DNA of 64,000 bases, taken from the NCBI RefSeq assembly GCF_000734965.1, contig NZ_JMTB01000128.1:1-64000 (forward strand), in the 5' to 3' direction. Positions 17,971 through 27,691 of the stretch are shown here, piece after piece (the stretch's first letter is position 1; every line of letters starts with the position of its first letter). The notes beneath the pieces were generated by a model. That model saw nothing but the letters and a program-made list of their open reading frames with translations, was not told the origin of the DNA and did not search any database. This stretch comes from Trabulsiella guamensis ATCC 49490. Its GTDB lineage: Bacteria; Pseudomonadota; Gammaproteobacteria; Enterobacterales; Enterobacteriaceae. A program made the translations under genes and the position numbers.

Positions 17971-18417
17971 ATGACCCGTCTACCTGAAGGGATTGAAGTA
18001 TTGTTCATGGCGGGGCTTGGCCCTGTCACTACGAATGCGAAAGAAAGTGAGCGTTTGTACAAAGATCTGTTACGACTGCCGCTTGAAACCATTGATGGCT
18101 ATGAGGGATATCTGCATTCACAACGTATTCCGGGGATTAAGTATTTCGCGGTCTGGCCGCTGAATAAAGTGGCGCTCTCATGTTTTGGTACCGAAGAATG
18201 GCCTGATACGTTACCAGCTCCTCAGGCCTGGCTTGAAATTGAAGTCGCCGATATGCACAGTGCAACCGACATTCTGGAACGCGAAGGCTATACCTTGCTC
18301 ACCCGTTTACAGGAAGAGCCCTGGGGGCAGACCGTCACCCGTTTTCTCAGCCCTGAAGGGCTCATTATGGCGGTGACGAATACCCCCGATCTTCGCGATT
18401 CGCCGGAAAAGGAATGA
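17971..18417 (+). CDS. VOC (glyoxalase-fold) family protein
   Basis: This 148-residue protein has the layout of a vicinal-oxygen-chelate domain: a KESERLYKDLLRLPLE segment near 25, LEIEVADMHSATDILEREGY near 88, and WGQTVTRFLSPEGLIMAVTNTP at the end. AGGAGGTAAAG gives a near-perfect ribosome-binding site. Such proteins include glyoxalases, dioxygenases and resistance proteins; the sequence does not identify which. It is divergent from an AraC regulator that probably controls it. Confidence 0.8.
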   Translation: MTRLPEGIEVLFMAGLGPVTTNAKESERLYKDLLRLPLETIDGYEGYLHSQRIPGIKYFAVWPLNKVALSCFGTEEWPDTLPAPQAWLEIEVADMHSATDILEREGYTLLTRLQEEPWGQTVTRFLSPEGLIMAVTNTPDLRDSPEKE

Positions 18418-19321
18418 TGATTTCGCCTTCAATATGAATAAAATAGCACTAAATAGCTCCCGTTATTTAGTGCTGTCAGGCCATCGCATCGCCCGGGAGT
18501 ATTTCAGCTACCATGCCATCAGTGCAGGTAAGGAAGATATATCTCTTAGGAAATCACCGAATAAAATACAGATATTTTTCAAACAGATAATTAATCAATT
18601 CATCCTCCTCTTTTTATTTTAGCAATTAGTGCTATCGACTAAAAACTCATACAACGATCATTTATATAAGATACTCCTGGTAATGTATTTAAATATCTTA
18701 AATTCCCCACCTGCGGCCAACGCAAAGCGCGGAAAAACACGCCTGACAAATTAGCAAATCTAAGAATTTACCTGCTTTAATAATTTAGCTCCGTTATTAA
18801 CGGTTCTCATCGATTCTCCAGGTCATATTGAAATGATTTTTATGCAGTGTAAAACTGCGTTGAAAAAGCATTCTAAGGGTATACATAATAAATTAGTGAA
18901 CGGGATGCCCCTCTGAAATGCCTGCAGAACATCTGACATCTGCATGTTTTTCAGACATATTCTCTGAATAAAATTGTTATTCTATTTCCACAGGAAACTG
19001 AAGATGAGACAAAGAACCAATTAATAATATTAACGATTTCTTCAATGCGTCGCTTTACACAGCAATGGACCTAACTCGTTAATACCTAAGGAAAAGTACA
19101 TCACATCTCTCTGTTACCTATTTCCTTTTTAAAGAATTAAACCATGGGAGTGTAAATAAAACACCTCACTTAACGAAAGTTCTGACTCATTAAAGGCTAC
19201 CGTTCAGTTGGATTCACTGAAAGCGGCAGGTGCTATTTATTATTTAACAATACAAGCCTGTTATTTTCTATAAAAGCAATAATCTAAACAGGCAGACTCA
19301 AATATTTAACGAGTGTGCAAC
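18418..19321. other. Gene-free region before the autotransporter
   Basis: About 900 AT-rich bases hold no credible gene. An 11-base hairpin (18445-18455 with 18464-18474) lies soon after the glyoxalase-fold gene and may help end its transcript, though no T run follows. The rest is presumably the promoter and silencing region for the large adhesin gene, in keeping with tight control of autotransporters. No repeat, insertion sequence or RNA gene is recognised. Confidence 0.55.
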
Positions 19322-22300
19322 ATGAATAAAATCTATCGTGTTATCTGGAACAGCACCCTGCGGGTTTTTCAGGTTTGCTCCGAATTGGTGAACGGGAAAC
19401 AGCCGGGATCAGCCGTAAACCTGACGGTACCCGCGGCCACCTCTCGACAAAATATCCCACTTTCATTCCGCCTCCCTTCACCAGTCCGCCTGCTTTCTCT
19501 GCTGGTACTGATGGCGCTGCCTGGTATGGCTTCAGCTGACCTGACGGTGGACAGCAGTCTGGGTAACAGTCCCCTGTCCGTTACACAAGATAATCCCGTC
19601 ACAGATGCAGGAAACATTATCGTGGGCAGTACCAATGGCGGTACGGGAGAGCTCATCATCAGCAATGGCGGTACCGTAACCGGTGATTACAGTACGATTG
19701 GGTCAGTAGCCGGCAGCACAGGAACCGTCACAGTAGATGGGGCCGGTTCGATACTGAACATAGCTGGTATGACAGTGGGTAATGATGGCGAGGGTACGTT
19801 AATCATTGCTAACGGCGGTGTCGTAAACAGTACGGGGGTTACCGGCACTCTCAATGTCACTGATTCCGGGACCGTAAACGCAGGCAGCATGCTGGTCGGT
19901 GCACTGGCGACAGGCACCGGCAGCGTGAATGTGGACGGTGACGGCTCAGTACTGAATATTAGTGCCGGGGGGCTGATATTAGGCGCCACAGGCACCGGCT
20001 TTCTGACGATTACGGATGGTGGCGTGGCGAATGTTGCCATGGGTACTGTTGCAGGGTCCTCCGGGGGGAGCGGCACGGTGAGTGTGGACGGCACAGGCTC
20101 CGCGCTGAATCTGAACGGTGCCCTGACGCTGGGATATTCCGGTACGGGTGAACTGACGGCCACGAACAGTGCCACCGTGAATTCATCAGGCGGCACGCTC
20201 GGACAACGCGCTGATGGCACAGGAACCGCCACTGTCAGCTCAGGGGCCCAGTGGAATCTCGGTAACAATCCGCAGACCTCACTGACAGTGGGCGATGCCG
20301 GTACAGGAACCCTTAACATCAACACCGGTGGTAATGTCTCCGGCGGGCAGGCTTCCATCACCCTGGGTAACGCGGCGACTGGTAACGGGACCCTTAATGT
20401 CGATGGCGCTGGTTCTGTTCTGGACTCTCAGAACAGTTTAACTGTGGGCCAGAGCGGAACGGGCACACTGAACATCACGAATTCCGGGACGGCCAGTACT
20501 CACACAGTCACTGCCGGTGCAGACGCTGGCAGTACAGGCGTCATTAACGTCAGTCAGGCTGGTCACCTTGATATGAGTAACGCGTCAGCTATCGGGAGTT
20601 ATGGTAGCGGTACCCTGAATATCACGGAAGGAGGTACTGTAAGTATTGACGAGGCCACGCTCAGCGTGGGAGGGAGTGAAGGCGGCACCGGGGTGCTGAA
20701 CGTGGAGGGACAGGGTTCGGCTCTGACCCAGAACGGTGCAGGTAATCTCATGGTGGGAATGTCAGGAACCGGCGTTGTTAATATCCATAGCGGGGGCGCA
20801 GTCAGTAACAAAACGCTCATAGCCACCGGGATGATAGCCACTGCAAATGGCACCATCACCGTCGACGGTGCTGACTCCCTGTTACGTTCTCCACTCGTTT
20901 ATCTTGGCATGATGGGCTCCGGCACACTTACCCTGAGTAACGGTGGTACCCTGGAAACAGAGAACCCCGTAGAACTGGCGATGCAGTCCGGCAGTTCCGG
21001 CACCCTCAACATCGGTGCGGCACACGGTGAGTCGGCAGCGGGTGCCGGATTTATCACCGGTGCTGACAGTGTGAACATGGGCGCAGGAACGGGCACCCTC
21101 GTCTTTAACCATACCAGCACTGACTACCAGTTCACCCCGCTGATTACCGGCAACGGCACGGTGATGCAGGACGCCGGGCATACGGTCCTGAATACAGAGA
21201 ACACTTACAGCGGCACCACACAGGTCAATGGTGGTACGCTCTCCACCACCGTGCAGTCAACTACCGGCAATACCGGTCTCGGCACCAGCGCGGTTAACAT
21301 TGCCGCGCCCGGGACGCTGGAGGTGGCAGGCGCCACCACAGACGGTTCAGGGAATTTCACTTTCAGCAACCTGCTCACGGGTAACGGCCTGCTGAGTGTG
21401 GACCTGGCGTCAGCCGCAGACACGTTTGATTTTGCTCCGTCTGCCGGCACCGCCTTCGCCGGGGTCGCTGACCTGAAAAACAGCACGTTTGCCCTCTCCG
21501 GCGATAACGCCGCAGCACTGACAGATGCCATGCTGATGACCAGTACCGGGAACACCACCACGGTGAGCGACGGGGTTCAGCATACCGACGGTCTGGCCTT
21601 TAATGGCGGCACTCTGGCGCTGGATATCTCCCTGCCCGGTGCGACACAGTCTGACGGTGTTCTGCAGACCGGGACTTTCAGCCGCAATGGCCGGGATTTC
21701 CAGGCAAGCGGCACTGGTAACGTTCAGGTGACGCTGGCTGACCCGTGGAATGACCCGGGACTGATGGCTGACCCGGACACCAGTCTGAACCTGCTGCAGC
21801 AGGATGACACGCGCGCAGATATTCAACTGGTACAGGCAGATACCGTCATCGGCTCCGGCGGTTCACTGATGTTGACCGACCAGAACGGGGATACCCTCGG
21901 GACTGACGAAACTGTCGCCATTGCACAGAACGGCACGGTGGTCGCTGACGGGCTGTATGGTATCCGTATGACCACCGCACCCGGTGACGGTCTGTACATC
22001 AACTACGGTCTGAAGGAAGTGGATATCCATGCCGGGCAGACACTGACGCTGGCTGAGTTTGCGGGTGCCACCGGGGCGGATGCGGACATGTCAGCGAAAG
22101 TCTCCGGTAGCGGAAACCTCGCGGTAAATACAACCGGTCTCGTCTCGCTGTCCAGCGGGCTGAATGACTACAGCGGTACCACACAGGTACAGGCCGGGAC
22201 CCTGCGTACCGATGCAGATGGCGCGCTGGGTAACACCAGTGAGCTGAACATCAGCAGTAATGCCATCACTGACCTTAACGGCACGGTGCAGACTGTCGGT

Positions 22301-25300
22301 ATGCTGACAGGCCAGGCAGATTCCATTCTCAACGTTAACGGCGGTACGCTGATTCTGCAGAACGGCGGTCTCAGTGACGGTAGTCTGACTGGCGCCGGTA
22401 ATCTGACTATCGATGGGGGTGTGCTGACGATTAGCGGTGCCAACAGTGATTTGAGCGTTGCCACCACTATCAGTAACGGCGCACAAGTGAGCATTAATGA
22501 TGTTCAGGGCGCAGGCACTGGTGATATCTCCGATGACGGCACCCTGACGCTGGACAACGTGACCGGGGCGCTGGTTAACAGCCTCAGCGGTACTGGTACA
22601 GTCGCACTGAGCAACGAAACGGACATTTCAGCCACGGCAGATAATGCATTGTTTGCCGGCGTCTGGGATGTTCAGGATGCATCCCTGTTGCATTTTTCCA
22701 GTGAGGAGAATGCGGGCACGGCGACGGTCCGTACTCATGGTACCGGCACGTTGTCGCTGGACGGTTATCACGGTGACCTGAACAACAGTGTCACCGGTGC
22801 CGGTACCGTGATGCTGACAGGCAATGCGGATGTCACGGCCACGGAAACGGGGAGTCAGTTTACCGGAACATACGACGTCCAGTCCGGCAGTACGCTGCAT
22901 GTGACCGATGCCACCCTGGCTTCGGCAGCGGCACTGAACGACAACGGGCTGACGGACCTGACCACGGCCGGGGCTTACACCCTGCAGAATGAGCTGACCG
23001 GCACAGGGATACTGAAGGCAGACACGGCCGGTGAAGCCTTTGACTTCGCTTCCACGGCAGGCAGCGCGTTTGCCGGAACGGTGGACCTCAGCAATGCGAC
23101 CCTGGCGCTGGGGGGCGTGAACACCGATGCCCTGACAAACGCCATCCTGAACGCGAACACCGGCAGCATCACCACCGTGGCGGATGGTGAGCAGGTCATC
23201 GGCGGTCTCACCTTCGCCGGAGGAGAAATGGTCTTTAACGCGACCCTCCCGGATGAGAAAGTGGCAGCCAGTCATATGACAACCACGACACTGGAGGCAT
23301 CCGGTACCGGTACGGTACAGATTACGGTTCCGGCATCGTATGACCCTGACCATGAGACCAGCACCACCTCATCCCTGATGACGCAGGACGAGGCCGGTAT
23401 TGAGGTACAACTGGTCAGCGCCACACAGGTCACCGGCAGTGGGGGTAACCTGGAACTCCGGGACCAGAACGGCAACATCATCACCGATGCCACGCAGGTG
23501 AATATCGCCCAGGGGGGCAGCACCGTGGCGAAAGGTACATACGATTACCGCCTGACAACAACCGGGACTTCCGGTAACCAGGACGGTCTGTACGTCAACT
23601 ATGGCCTGAAAGAACTGGAACTGTTGCAGGGTCAGACCCTGACACTTGAGGGAGACCCGGGTGCCACCGGTGCAGCCGCGGATCAGTCTGCCCGCATCAC
23701 CGGCAGCGGTAATCTGGCCATCCTGACGGCAGACGGCGATGTACTGTCCCTGTCGGACAGTGGTAACGACTACACCGGCGACACCACAGTCCTGAGTGGT
23801 ACTCTGCGTACCGATGCAGACGGCGCGCTTGGCAATACCAGCGAGCTGAACATCAGCAGCGGTGCCACTGCCGACCTTAACGGTACCCTCCAGACAGCGG
23901 GCGTCCTGAACACTGAACCGGACGGTACGCTGGCGCTGAATGCCGGGACGCTGAATCTCACGCAGGGCGGTAACGTGAAGGGAGAGATGACCGGAGACGG
24001 TCAGCTGAACGTGAACGGCGGCATCCTGACGGTGGAGGGTGTGAACAATGGCATGACAGCCGGTGTGATGATTGCTGATGGCGCCACTGTGGTACTGAGC
24101 TCGCCTGACACCGTGCTGGGCGGACAGGGAGCCCGCGATGTGACGGTGGCTGAGGGCGGTACGCTGGGCGGTCAGGGTATGGCAGGAGGCAATGTCGTGA
24201 ACAGCGGCATGCTCAGCGCCATGAACGCCCTGCCCGGCTATGAAACCGGGCCAGCCGGTCACCTGACGCTGGGAGGCAACCTGACCAGCAGTGGCACGCT
24301 GAATCTCGCCGGCGGCAAAACCGGTAACCAGCTAGTGGTCAACGGCAACTATACCGGCAGCGACGGTCTGCTGGCGCTTAACACGGTACTTGACGGTGAT
24401 GACTCGCCGACAGATAAACTGACGGTTCACGGTGACACGACGGGCAATACCCGGGTCAGCGTGACCCGCGCAGGCGGCACCGGCGCACAGACGGTGAACG
24501 GCATTGAGCTGGTCCATGTGGACGGCAACTCTGCCGGTAACTTCGCCCTGACCACCGGCACCGTGGAAGCAGGCGCTTATGTCTATACCCTGGCGAAAGG
24601 CACCGGTACTGCAGCGAAAAACTGGTATCTGACCAGTAAATGGACCGGAACGGTACCGCCAGTCGAACCGGTCAAACCACCCGTGGTTGACCCGACCGCC
24701 CCTGACGCACTGCGTCCGGAAGCGGGCAGCTATATCAGCAATGTCGCGGCAGCCAACACGCTGTTTAACCACCGCCTGCATGACCGCCTCGGTGAACCGC
24801 AGTACACCGACAACGCCACCAGCATGTGGATGCGTCACGTCGGCGGCCACGAGCGTTCCTCTGCCGGTGACGGCCAGCTGAAAACACAGAGCAACCGCTA
24901 CGTGCTGCAGCTGGGCGGCGACATTGCACAGTGGAGTTCCGACGGCCTCGACCGCTGGCATCTGGGCGTGATGGGGGGCTATGCGAATGAGCACAGTAAC
25001 ACCCGCAGTGACCGTGCCGGTTACGGTTCAGACGGCCGTGTCAGTGGTTACAGTGCCGGTCTGTACGGCACCTGGTACCAGAATGACGCGGACAAAACCG
25101 GGGCGTATGTCGACAGCTGGATGCTGTACAACTGGTTCGACAGCAGCGTGACCGCAGAAAACCGTGACAGCGATGAGTATAAATCGAAAGGGCTGACGGC
25201 CTCCCTGGAAGCCGGTTACACCCTGAAAGCCGGTGAGTTCACCGGCAGCCAGGGCACGCTGAACACCTGGTATATCCAGCCGCAGGCGCAGGTCACCTGG

Positions 25301-25672
25301 ATGGGCGTGAAGGATAAAACGCACACCCGGAACGACGTCACCCGCATCGAGACCGAGGGCGACGGCAACATCCAGACCCGTCTGGGCGTGAGAACGTACC
25401 TGAACAGTCACCACAAAATGGATGACGGTAAACAGCGTGAGTTCCAGCCGTTCGTGGAAGTGAACTGGATCCACAACACCGAAGCCTTTGGCGTGAAGAT
25501 GGACGGTACCCGGGTCAGCCGTGACGGCGCCCGCAACCTGGGCGAAATCCGCACCGGCGTGGAAGGCAAACTGAACGACCGTCTGAGCGTGTGGGGCAAC
25601 GTGGGTGTGCAGATGGGTGACAAAGGCTACAGCAACACCCAGGGCATGCTGGGGGTGAAATACAGCTGGTAA
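19322..25672 (+). CDS. Large AIDA-type autotransporter adhesin
   Basis: This 2116-residue type Va autotransporter starts with an extended signal peptide (MNKIYRVIWNSTLRVFQVCS, then the hydrophobic core LLSLLVLMALPG, likely cleaved after ASA). The passenger, about residues 60-1750, is built of beta-helical repeats of the kind GTGTLNIT..G, plus autotransporter-associated repeats such as NDYSGTTQVQAGTLRTDADGAL. A linker with PPVEPVKPP comes near 1780. A C-terminal beta-barrel spans about 1796-2116 and ends in the membrane-insertion signature KYSW. The ATG at 19322 is chosen because the ESPR signal begins there; a GTG lies nine bases upstream. It probably mediates adhesion or aggregation. Confidence 0.92.
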   Translation: MNKIYRVIWNSTLRVFQVCSELVNGKQPGSAVNLTVPAATSRQNIPLSFRLPSPVRLLSLLVLMALPGMASADLTVDSSLGNSPLSVTQDNPVTDAGNIIVGSTNGGTGELIISNGGTVTGDYSTIGSVAGSTGTVTVDGAGSILNIAGMTVGNDGEGTLIIANGGVVNSTGVTGTLNVTDSGTVNAGSMLVGALATGTGSVNVDGDGSVLNISAGGLILGATGTGFLTITDGGVANVAMGTVAGSSGGSGTVSVDGTGSALNLNGALTLGYSGTGELTATNSATVNSSGGTLGQRADGTGTATVSSGAQWNLGNNPQTSLTVGDAGTGTLNINTGGNVSGGQASITLGNAATGNGTLNVDGAGSVLDSQNSLTVGQSGTGTLNITNSGTASTHTVTAGADAGSTGVINVSQAGHLDMSNASAIGSYGSGTLNITEGGTVSIDEATLSVGGSEGGTGVLNVEGQGSALTQNGAGNLMVGMSGTGVVNIHSGGAVSNKTLIATGMIATANGTITVDGADSLLRSPLVYLGMMGSGTLTLSNGGTLETENPVELAMQSGSSGTLNIGAAHGESAAGAGFITGADSVNMGAGTGTLVFNHTSTDYQFTPLITGNGTVMQDAGHTVLNTENTYSGTTQVNGGTLSTTVQSTTGNTGLGTSAVNIAAPGTLEVAGATTDGSGNFTFSNLLTGNGLLSVDLASAADTFDFAPSAGTAFAGVADLKNSTFALSGDNAAALTDAMLMTSTGNTTTVSDGVQHTDGLAFNGGTLALDISLPGATQSDGVLQTGTFSRNGRDFQASGTGNVQVTLADPWNDPGLMADPDTSLNLLQQDDTRADIQLVQADTVIGSGGSLMLTDQNGDTLGTDETVAIAQNGTVVADGLYGIRMTTAPGDGLYINYGLKEVDIHAGQTLTLAEFAGATGADADMSAKVSGSGNLAVNTTGLVSLSSGLNDYSGTTQVQAGTLRTDADGALGNTSELNISSNAITDLNGTVQTVGMLTGQADSILNVNGGTLILQNGGLSDGSLTGAGNLTIDGGVLTISGANSDLSVATTISNGAQVSINDVQGAGTGDISDDGTLTLDNVTGALVNSLSGTGTVALSNETDISATADNALFAGVWDVQDASLLHFSSEENAGTATVRTHGTGTLSLDGYHGDLNNSVTGAGTVMLTGNADVTATETGSQFTGTYDVQSGSTLHVTDATLASAAALNDNGLTDLTTAGAYTLQNELTGTGILKADTAGEAFDFASTAGSAFAGTVDLSNATLALGGVNTDALTNAILNANTGSITTVADGEQVIGGLTFAGGEMVFNATLPDEKVAASHMTTTTLEASGTGTVQITVPASYDPDHETSTTSSLMTQDEAGIEVQLVSATQVTGSGGNLELRDQNGNIITDATQVNIAQGGSTVAKGTYDYRLTTTGTSGNQDGLYVNYGLKELELLQGQTLTLEGDPGATGAAADQSARITGSGNLAILTADGDVLSLSDSGNDYTGDTTVLSGTLRTDADGALGNTSELNISSGATADLNGTLQTAGVLNTEPDGTLALNAGTLNLTQGGNVKGEMTGDGQLNVNGGILTVEGVNNGMTAGVMIADGATVVLSSPDTVLGGQGARDVTVAEGGTLGGQGMAGGNVVNSGMLSAMNALPGYETGPAGHLTLGGNLTSSGTLNLAGGKTGNQLVVNGNYTGSDGLLALNTVLDGDDSPTDKLTVHGDTTGNTRVSVTRAGGTGAQTVNGIELVHVDGNSAGNFALTTGTVEAGAYVYTLAKGTGTAAKNWYLTSKWTGTVPPVEPVKPPVVDPTAPDALRPEAGSYISNVAAANTLFNHRLHDRLGEPQYTDNATSMWMRHVGGHERSSAGDGQLKTQSNRYVLQLGGDIAQWSSDGLDRWHLGVMGGYANEHSNTRSDRAGYGSDGRVSGYSAGLYGTWYQNDADKTGAYVDSWMLYNWFDSSVTAENRDSDEYKSKGLTASLEAGYTLKAGEFTGSQGTLNTWYIQPQAQVTWMGVKDKTHTRNDVTRIETEGDGNIQTRLGVRTYLNSHHKMDDGKQREFQPFVEVNWIHNTEAFGVKMDGTRVSRDGARNLGEIRTGVEGKLNDRLSVWGNVGVQMGDKGYSNTQGMLGVKYSW
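21385..24104 (+). repeat. Duplicated ~370-residue passenger module within the autotransporter
   Basis: Two homologous coding segments, about 21385-22495 and 22999-24104, start 1.61 kb apart. Matching landmarks include TFDFAPSAGTAFAG against AFDFASTAGSAFAG, and LRTDADGALGNTSELNISS in both. The DNA around 22202 and 23804 is nearly identical over about 50 bases. The 500-base stretch between them itself holds two related units (TGTVALSN and AGTVMLTG). This points to growth of the passenger by internal duplication and offers substrates for recombination. Confidence 0.8.
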
Positions 25673-25705
25673 GTGACCATCGCCCGTTTTGACCTGAAGT
25701 GATTA

Positions 25706-25734
25706 AAGAAGCCGGGATCTCCGGCTTCTTTTTT
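25706..25734 (+). terminator. Terminator of the autotransporter gene
   Basis: A 10-base stem (AAGAAGCCGG with CCGGCTTCTT) with a five-base loop is followed directly by further T residues, 33 bases past the autotransporter stop codon. It is a standard intrinsic terminator. Confidence 0.9.
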
Positions 25735-25828
25735 CAGGAAACGTATGGATCAGCAGATAGCAATATTCATTCACCAGGATCAATAATTAATTTTATTAAA
25801 CTATCGCAGGCTGACAAAAATAAAAAAA

Positions 25829-25851
25829 GGCACAACAAAATATGTTGTGCC
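25829..25851 (-). terminator. Hairpin with a T tract on the minus strand
   Basis: A 9-base stem (GGCACAACA with TGTTGTGCC) is followed on the minus strand by seven T residues. No minus-strand gene ends here: the next gene to the right is the plus-strand luxR. It may insulate the autotransporter from antisense reading or end an unannotated transcript. Confidence 0.55.
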
Positions 25852-25911
25852 GTCTGTACTTTTGTATGATTATTAGTGGAGTAATATTCCCTGGTGTTTG
25901 GCCGCTGGCCG

Positions 25912-25948
25912 CCCGAACTATCTGTAATCTGATGTTCGGGTTTTTTTT
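25912..25948 (+). terminator. Second plus-strand terminator, possible 3' end of a small RNA
   Basis: A 7-base stem (CCCGAAC with GTTCGGG) encloses 15 bases and is followed by eight T residues. It lies 178 bases past the autotransporter terminator with no gene between them. It could catch read-through, or be the 3' end of a small RNA starting within 25740-25900. The long U tail would suit an Hfq-bound RNA. A TATGAT-like -10 is present near 25865, but no good -35 is at proper spacing. Confidence 0.6.
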
Positions 25949-26010
25949 ATTGTAATAAGTGCTTCGCAGTTCATTAATTACTGATAATAGTGCGAAATTC
26001 CCCAAAAAAC

Positions 26011-26030
26011 ATCTGTCTGTAGGTACAGTT
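26011..26030. promoter_or_regulatory. Candidate lux box upstream of luxR
   Basis: This 20-base imperfect dyad begins ATCTGT and ends TACAGTT, close to the ACCTGT...ACAGGT consensus of LuxR/EsaR-type sites. Two further half sites (CTGTACC and CTGTACC) follow within 30 bases. The position, 120 bases before the luxR start, suggests autoregulation by the LuxR-type protein encoded downstream. Confidence 0.55.
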
Positions 26031-26149
26031 CATTTGCTGTACCTTTGACCTGTACCCTATTTAACCGAAGTAAATGGCAGCAGGGAGCGTGCTCTCCAGT
26101 ATGTGTTATATTTATATCAAACGCCGTTCATGCAGGCATGGAGATTGAA

Positions 26150-26872
26150 ATGTTAATGGAAAGAGAAAAAAATGTAGAAATTGTTATTCGAAGTCAGCTT
26201 GAAGCCACGCTGAACACTTTAGGTGAATTAACCTGGGCGTATGTGGTTCTCTCCAAAAAGGATATGTCATGTATCTTTGGTGTTACAAATTATCCGGATG
26301 AGTGGGTCACGCATTACAGGGAAAAAGGACTTCAGTATACCGATCCGGTGGTCATCACCGCACTGAACAAATTAACGCCCTTCCCCTGGGATGAAAAACT
26401 GATGGCGCATTCTGAATATAATTTCGCCAAATTGTTCAACCAGGCCAGCCAGTTTGGATTGATTAATGGATATACCTTCGTACTTCATGATTATAATAAT
26501 AACCTTGTGACACTATCTTTTATCGTGCCTGAATTAACAAGAACAGAAGTCATGCAGACACTGATTGAAAATAAAGGAGACATCTCCCTCTTACTCGCCT
26601 CCGTACATGAAACCTACCTGACGTTAACCTCTTTGTCTGAGAAATACACTGATAAGCCAGAAAAACAGAACCAGTTTACCTCCCGGGAAAATGAGATCCT
26701 CTACTGGACCAGCGTGGGAAAAACCTATCAGGAAACCGGTATGATCCTTGGGATCACCGTGCGCACCGTAAAATTTCATATGTCCAATATCGTTAAAAAA
26801 ATGGGAGTCGCCAATGCCCGGCATGCTGTACGTCTTGGCGCGGAGCTTCAGCTGATTAAACCGGTTGAATGA
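26150..26872 (+). CDS. LuxR-type quorum-sensing regulator (CroR/EsaR-like)
   Basis: This 240-residue protein has an N-terminal acyl-homoserine-lactone-binding domain. The pocket residues equivalent to TraR W57, Y61, D70, P71 and W85 are all present (W and Y in DEWVTHYREKG, DP in YTDPVV, W in PFPWDE). The C-terminal LuxR helix-turn-helix starts near residue 175 (FTSRENEILYWTSVGKTYQE, TVKFHMSNIVKKMGV). The ATG at 26150 is chosen because GGAG lies seven bases before it; upstream in-frame ATGs lack such a site. It is convergent with, and directly abuts, a luxI gene, as in the Esa and Yen systems. Confidence 0.88.
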   Translation: MLMEREKNVEIVIRSQLEATLNTLGELTWAYVVLSKKDMSCIFGVTNYPDEWVTHYREKGLQYTDPVVITALNKLTPFPWDEKLMAHSEYNFAKLFNQASQFGLINGYTFVLHDYNNNLVTLSFIVPELTRTEVMQTLIENKGDISLLLASVHETYLTLTSLSEKYTDKPEKQNQFTSRENEILYWTSVGKTYQETGMILGITVRTVKFHMSNIVKKMGVANARHAVRLGAELQLIKPVE

Positions 26873-27517
26873 TTACAATTGAGTACCAAATGACAGCGGC
26901 CAGTCATTAAGACTGTTTTCATCCTGACTGTCATCCAGACGACATATTCTGTCTTTCAATGCTGTCTGACTTGCCGCATCGGCATGTCCAAGCAGCAGAT
27001 AAACAGGTTCTTCTTTTTCAGACATCCCCGTTTTCAGTAACGTCACATTCCAGCCGGAGCGCCTGATAATATGCATCATGGGATGACTTGCCACGGCCAG
27101 AATGCCGTCATAATGATGGCGCCGCGCATAGTTAATTAATGACAGGAACAGCACCAGCGTCACCGGAAAGCGTTTTCCGAGGAATTCGCTTACCCTGTCT
27201 TTATCGACAAAGAAACGTGTTGATTCAAGAAAATTTCCTTCTGGAATATTAACGTCGTTAAAAAACACTGAAAATGTGTCATCCAGCATATTATGGTATT
27301 TCATATCTATAATCCGCGTACCACAGATTATCATTCCGTTTTTAATGCCAAACAAATAATCTGCCTTTTCATTATCAAACTGATCGTATTCTTTTCCATC
27401 GAAACAACTTACAGCCCATTGCAGACGATCTTTGAAAATATTCTTCCTTAACATAAAAAACTCTTCTGACTTTTCATGACTCAGCGATGAGAAATTAACA
27501 ACATAAACGTTAAACAT
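26873..27517 (-). CDS. LuxI-type acyl-homoserine-lactone synthase (CroI/EsaI-like)
   Basis: This 214-residue enzyme would make an N-acyl-homoserine lactone from S-adenosylmethionine and an acyl carrier. The family's invariant residues are visible: R and F in MLRKNIFKDRLQW, the W after them, D residues in EYDQFDNEKADYL, R in CGTRIIDM, and E and R in FLESTRFFVD. The ATG at 27517 has CAGGTGA just before it; an upstream ATG would add 43 residues unlike the family. It is convergent with luxR with no gap between the stops. Signal chain length cannot be read from the sequence. Confidence 0.9.
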   Translation of the reverse strand: MFNVYVVNFSSLSHEKSEEFFMLRKNIFKDRLQWAVSCFDGKEYDQFDNEKADYLFGIKNGMIICGTRIIDMKYHNMLDDTFSVFFNDVNIPEGNFLESTRFFVDKDRVSEFLGKRFPVTLVLFLSLINYARRHHYDGILAVASHPMMHIIRRSGWNVTLLKTGMSEKEEPVYLLLGHADAASQTALKDRICRLDDSQDENSLNDWPLSFGTQL

Positions 27518-27691
27518 AATGTCACCTGTATAAATGTATTTAAAATTACATTCGGTAACATCAGTGAAGCTTAACCAATAGCATGCCGGAGCCAGGAAAT
27601 AATAATTCTTTTTGGCAGCATGTAAAAAGGAATAACTGGCCGACAAGTTTATTCAATATTTAATACTTGCGGCACAGAACACTATATTCAT

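Noticed and set aside
18434-18622. 62-codon frame after the glyoxalase-fold gene
   Set aside because: It has no ribosome-binding site, spans a hairpin, and ends in low-complexity hydrophobic sequence.
19687-24994. Several long minus-strand frames within the autotransporter gene
   Set aside because: They arise from the repetitive, GC-rich third-position pattern of the passenger. Their products are Val-, Pro- and Ser-rich or Gly-, Gln- and His-rich and match no family.
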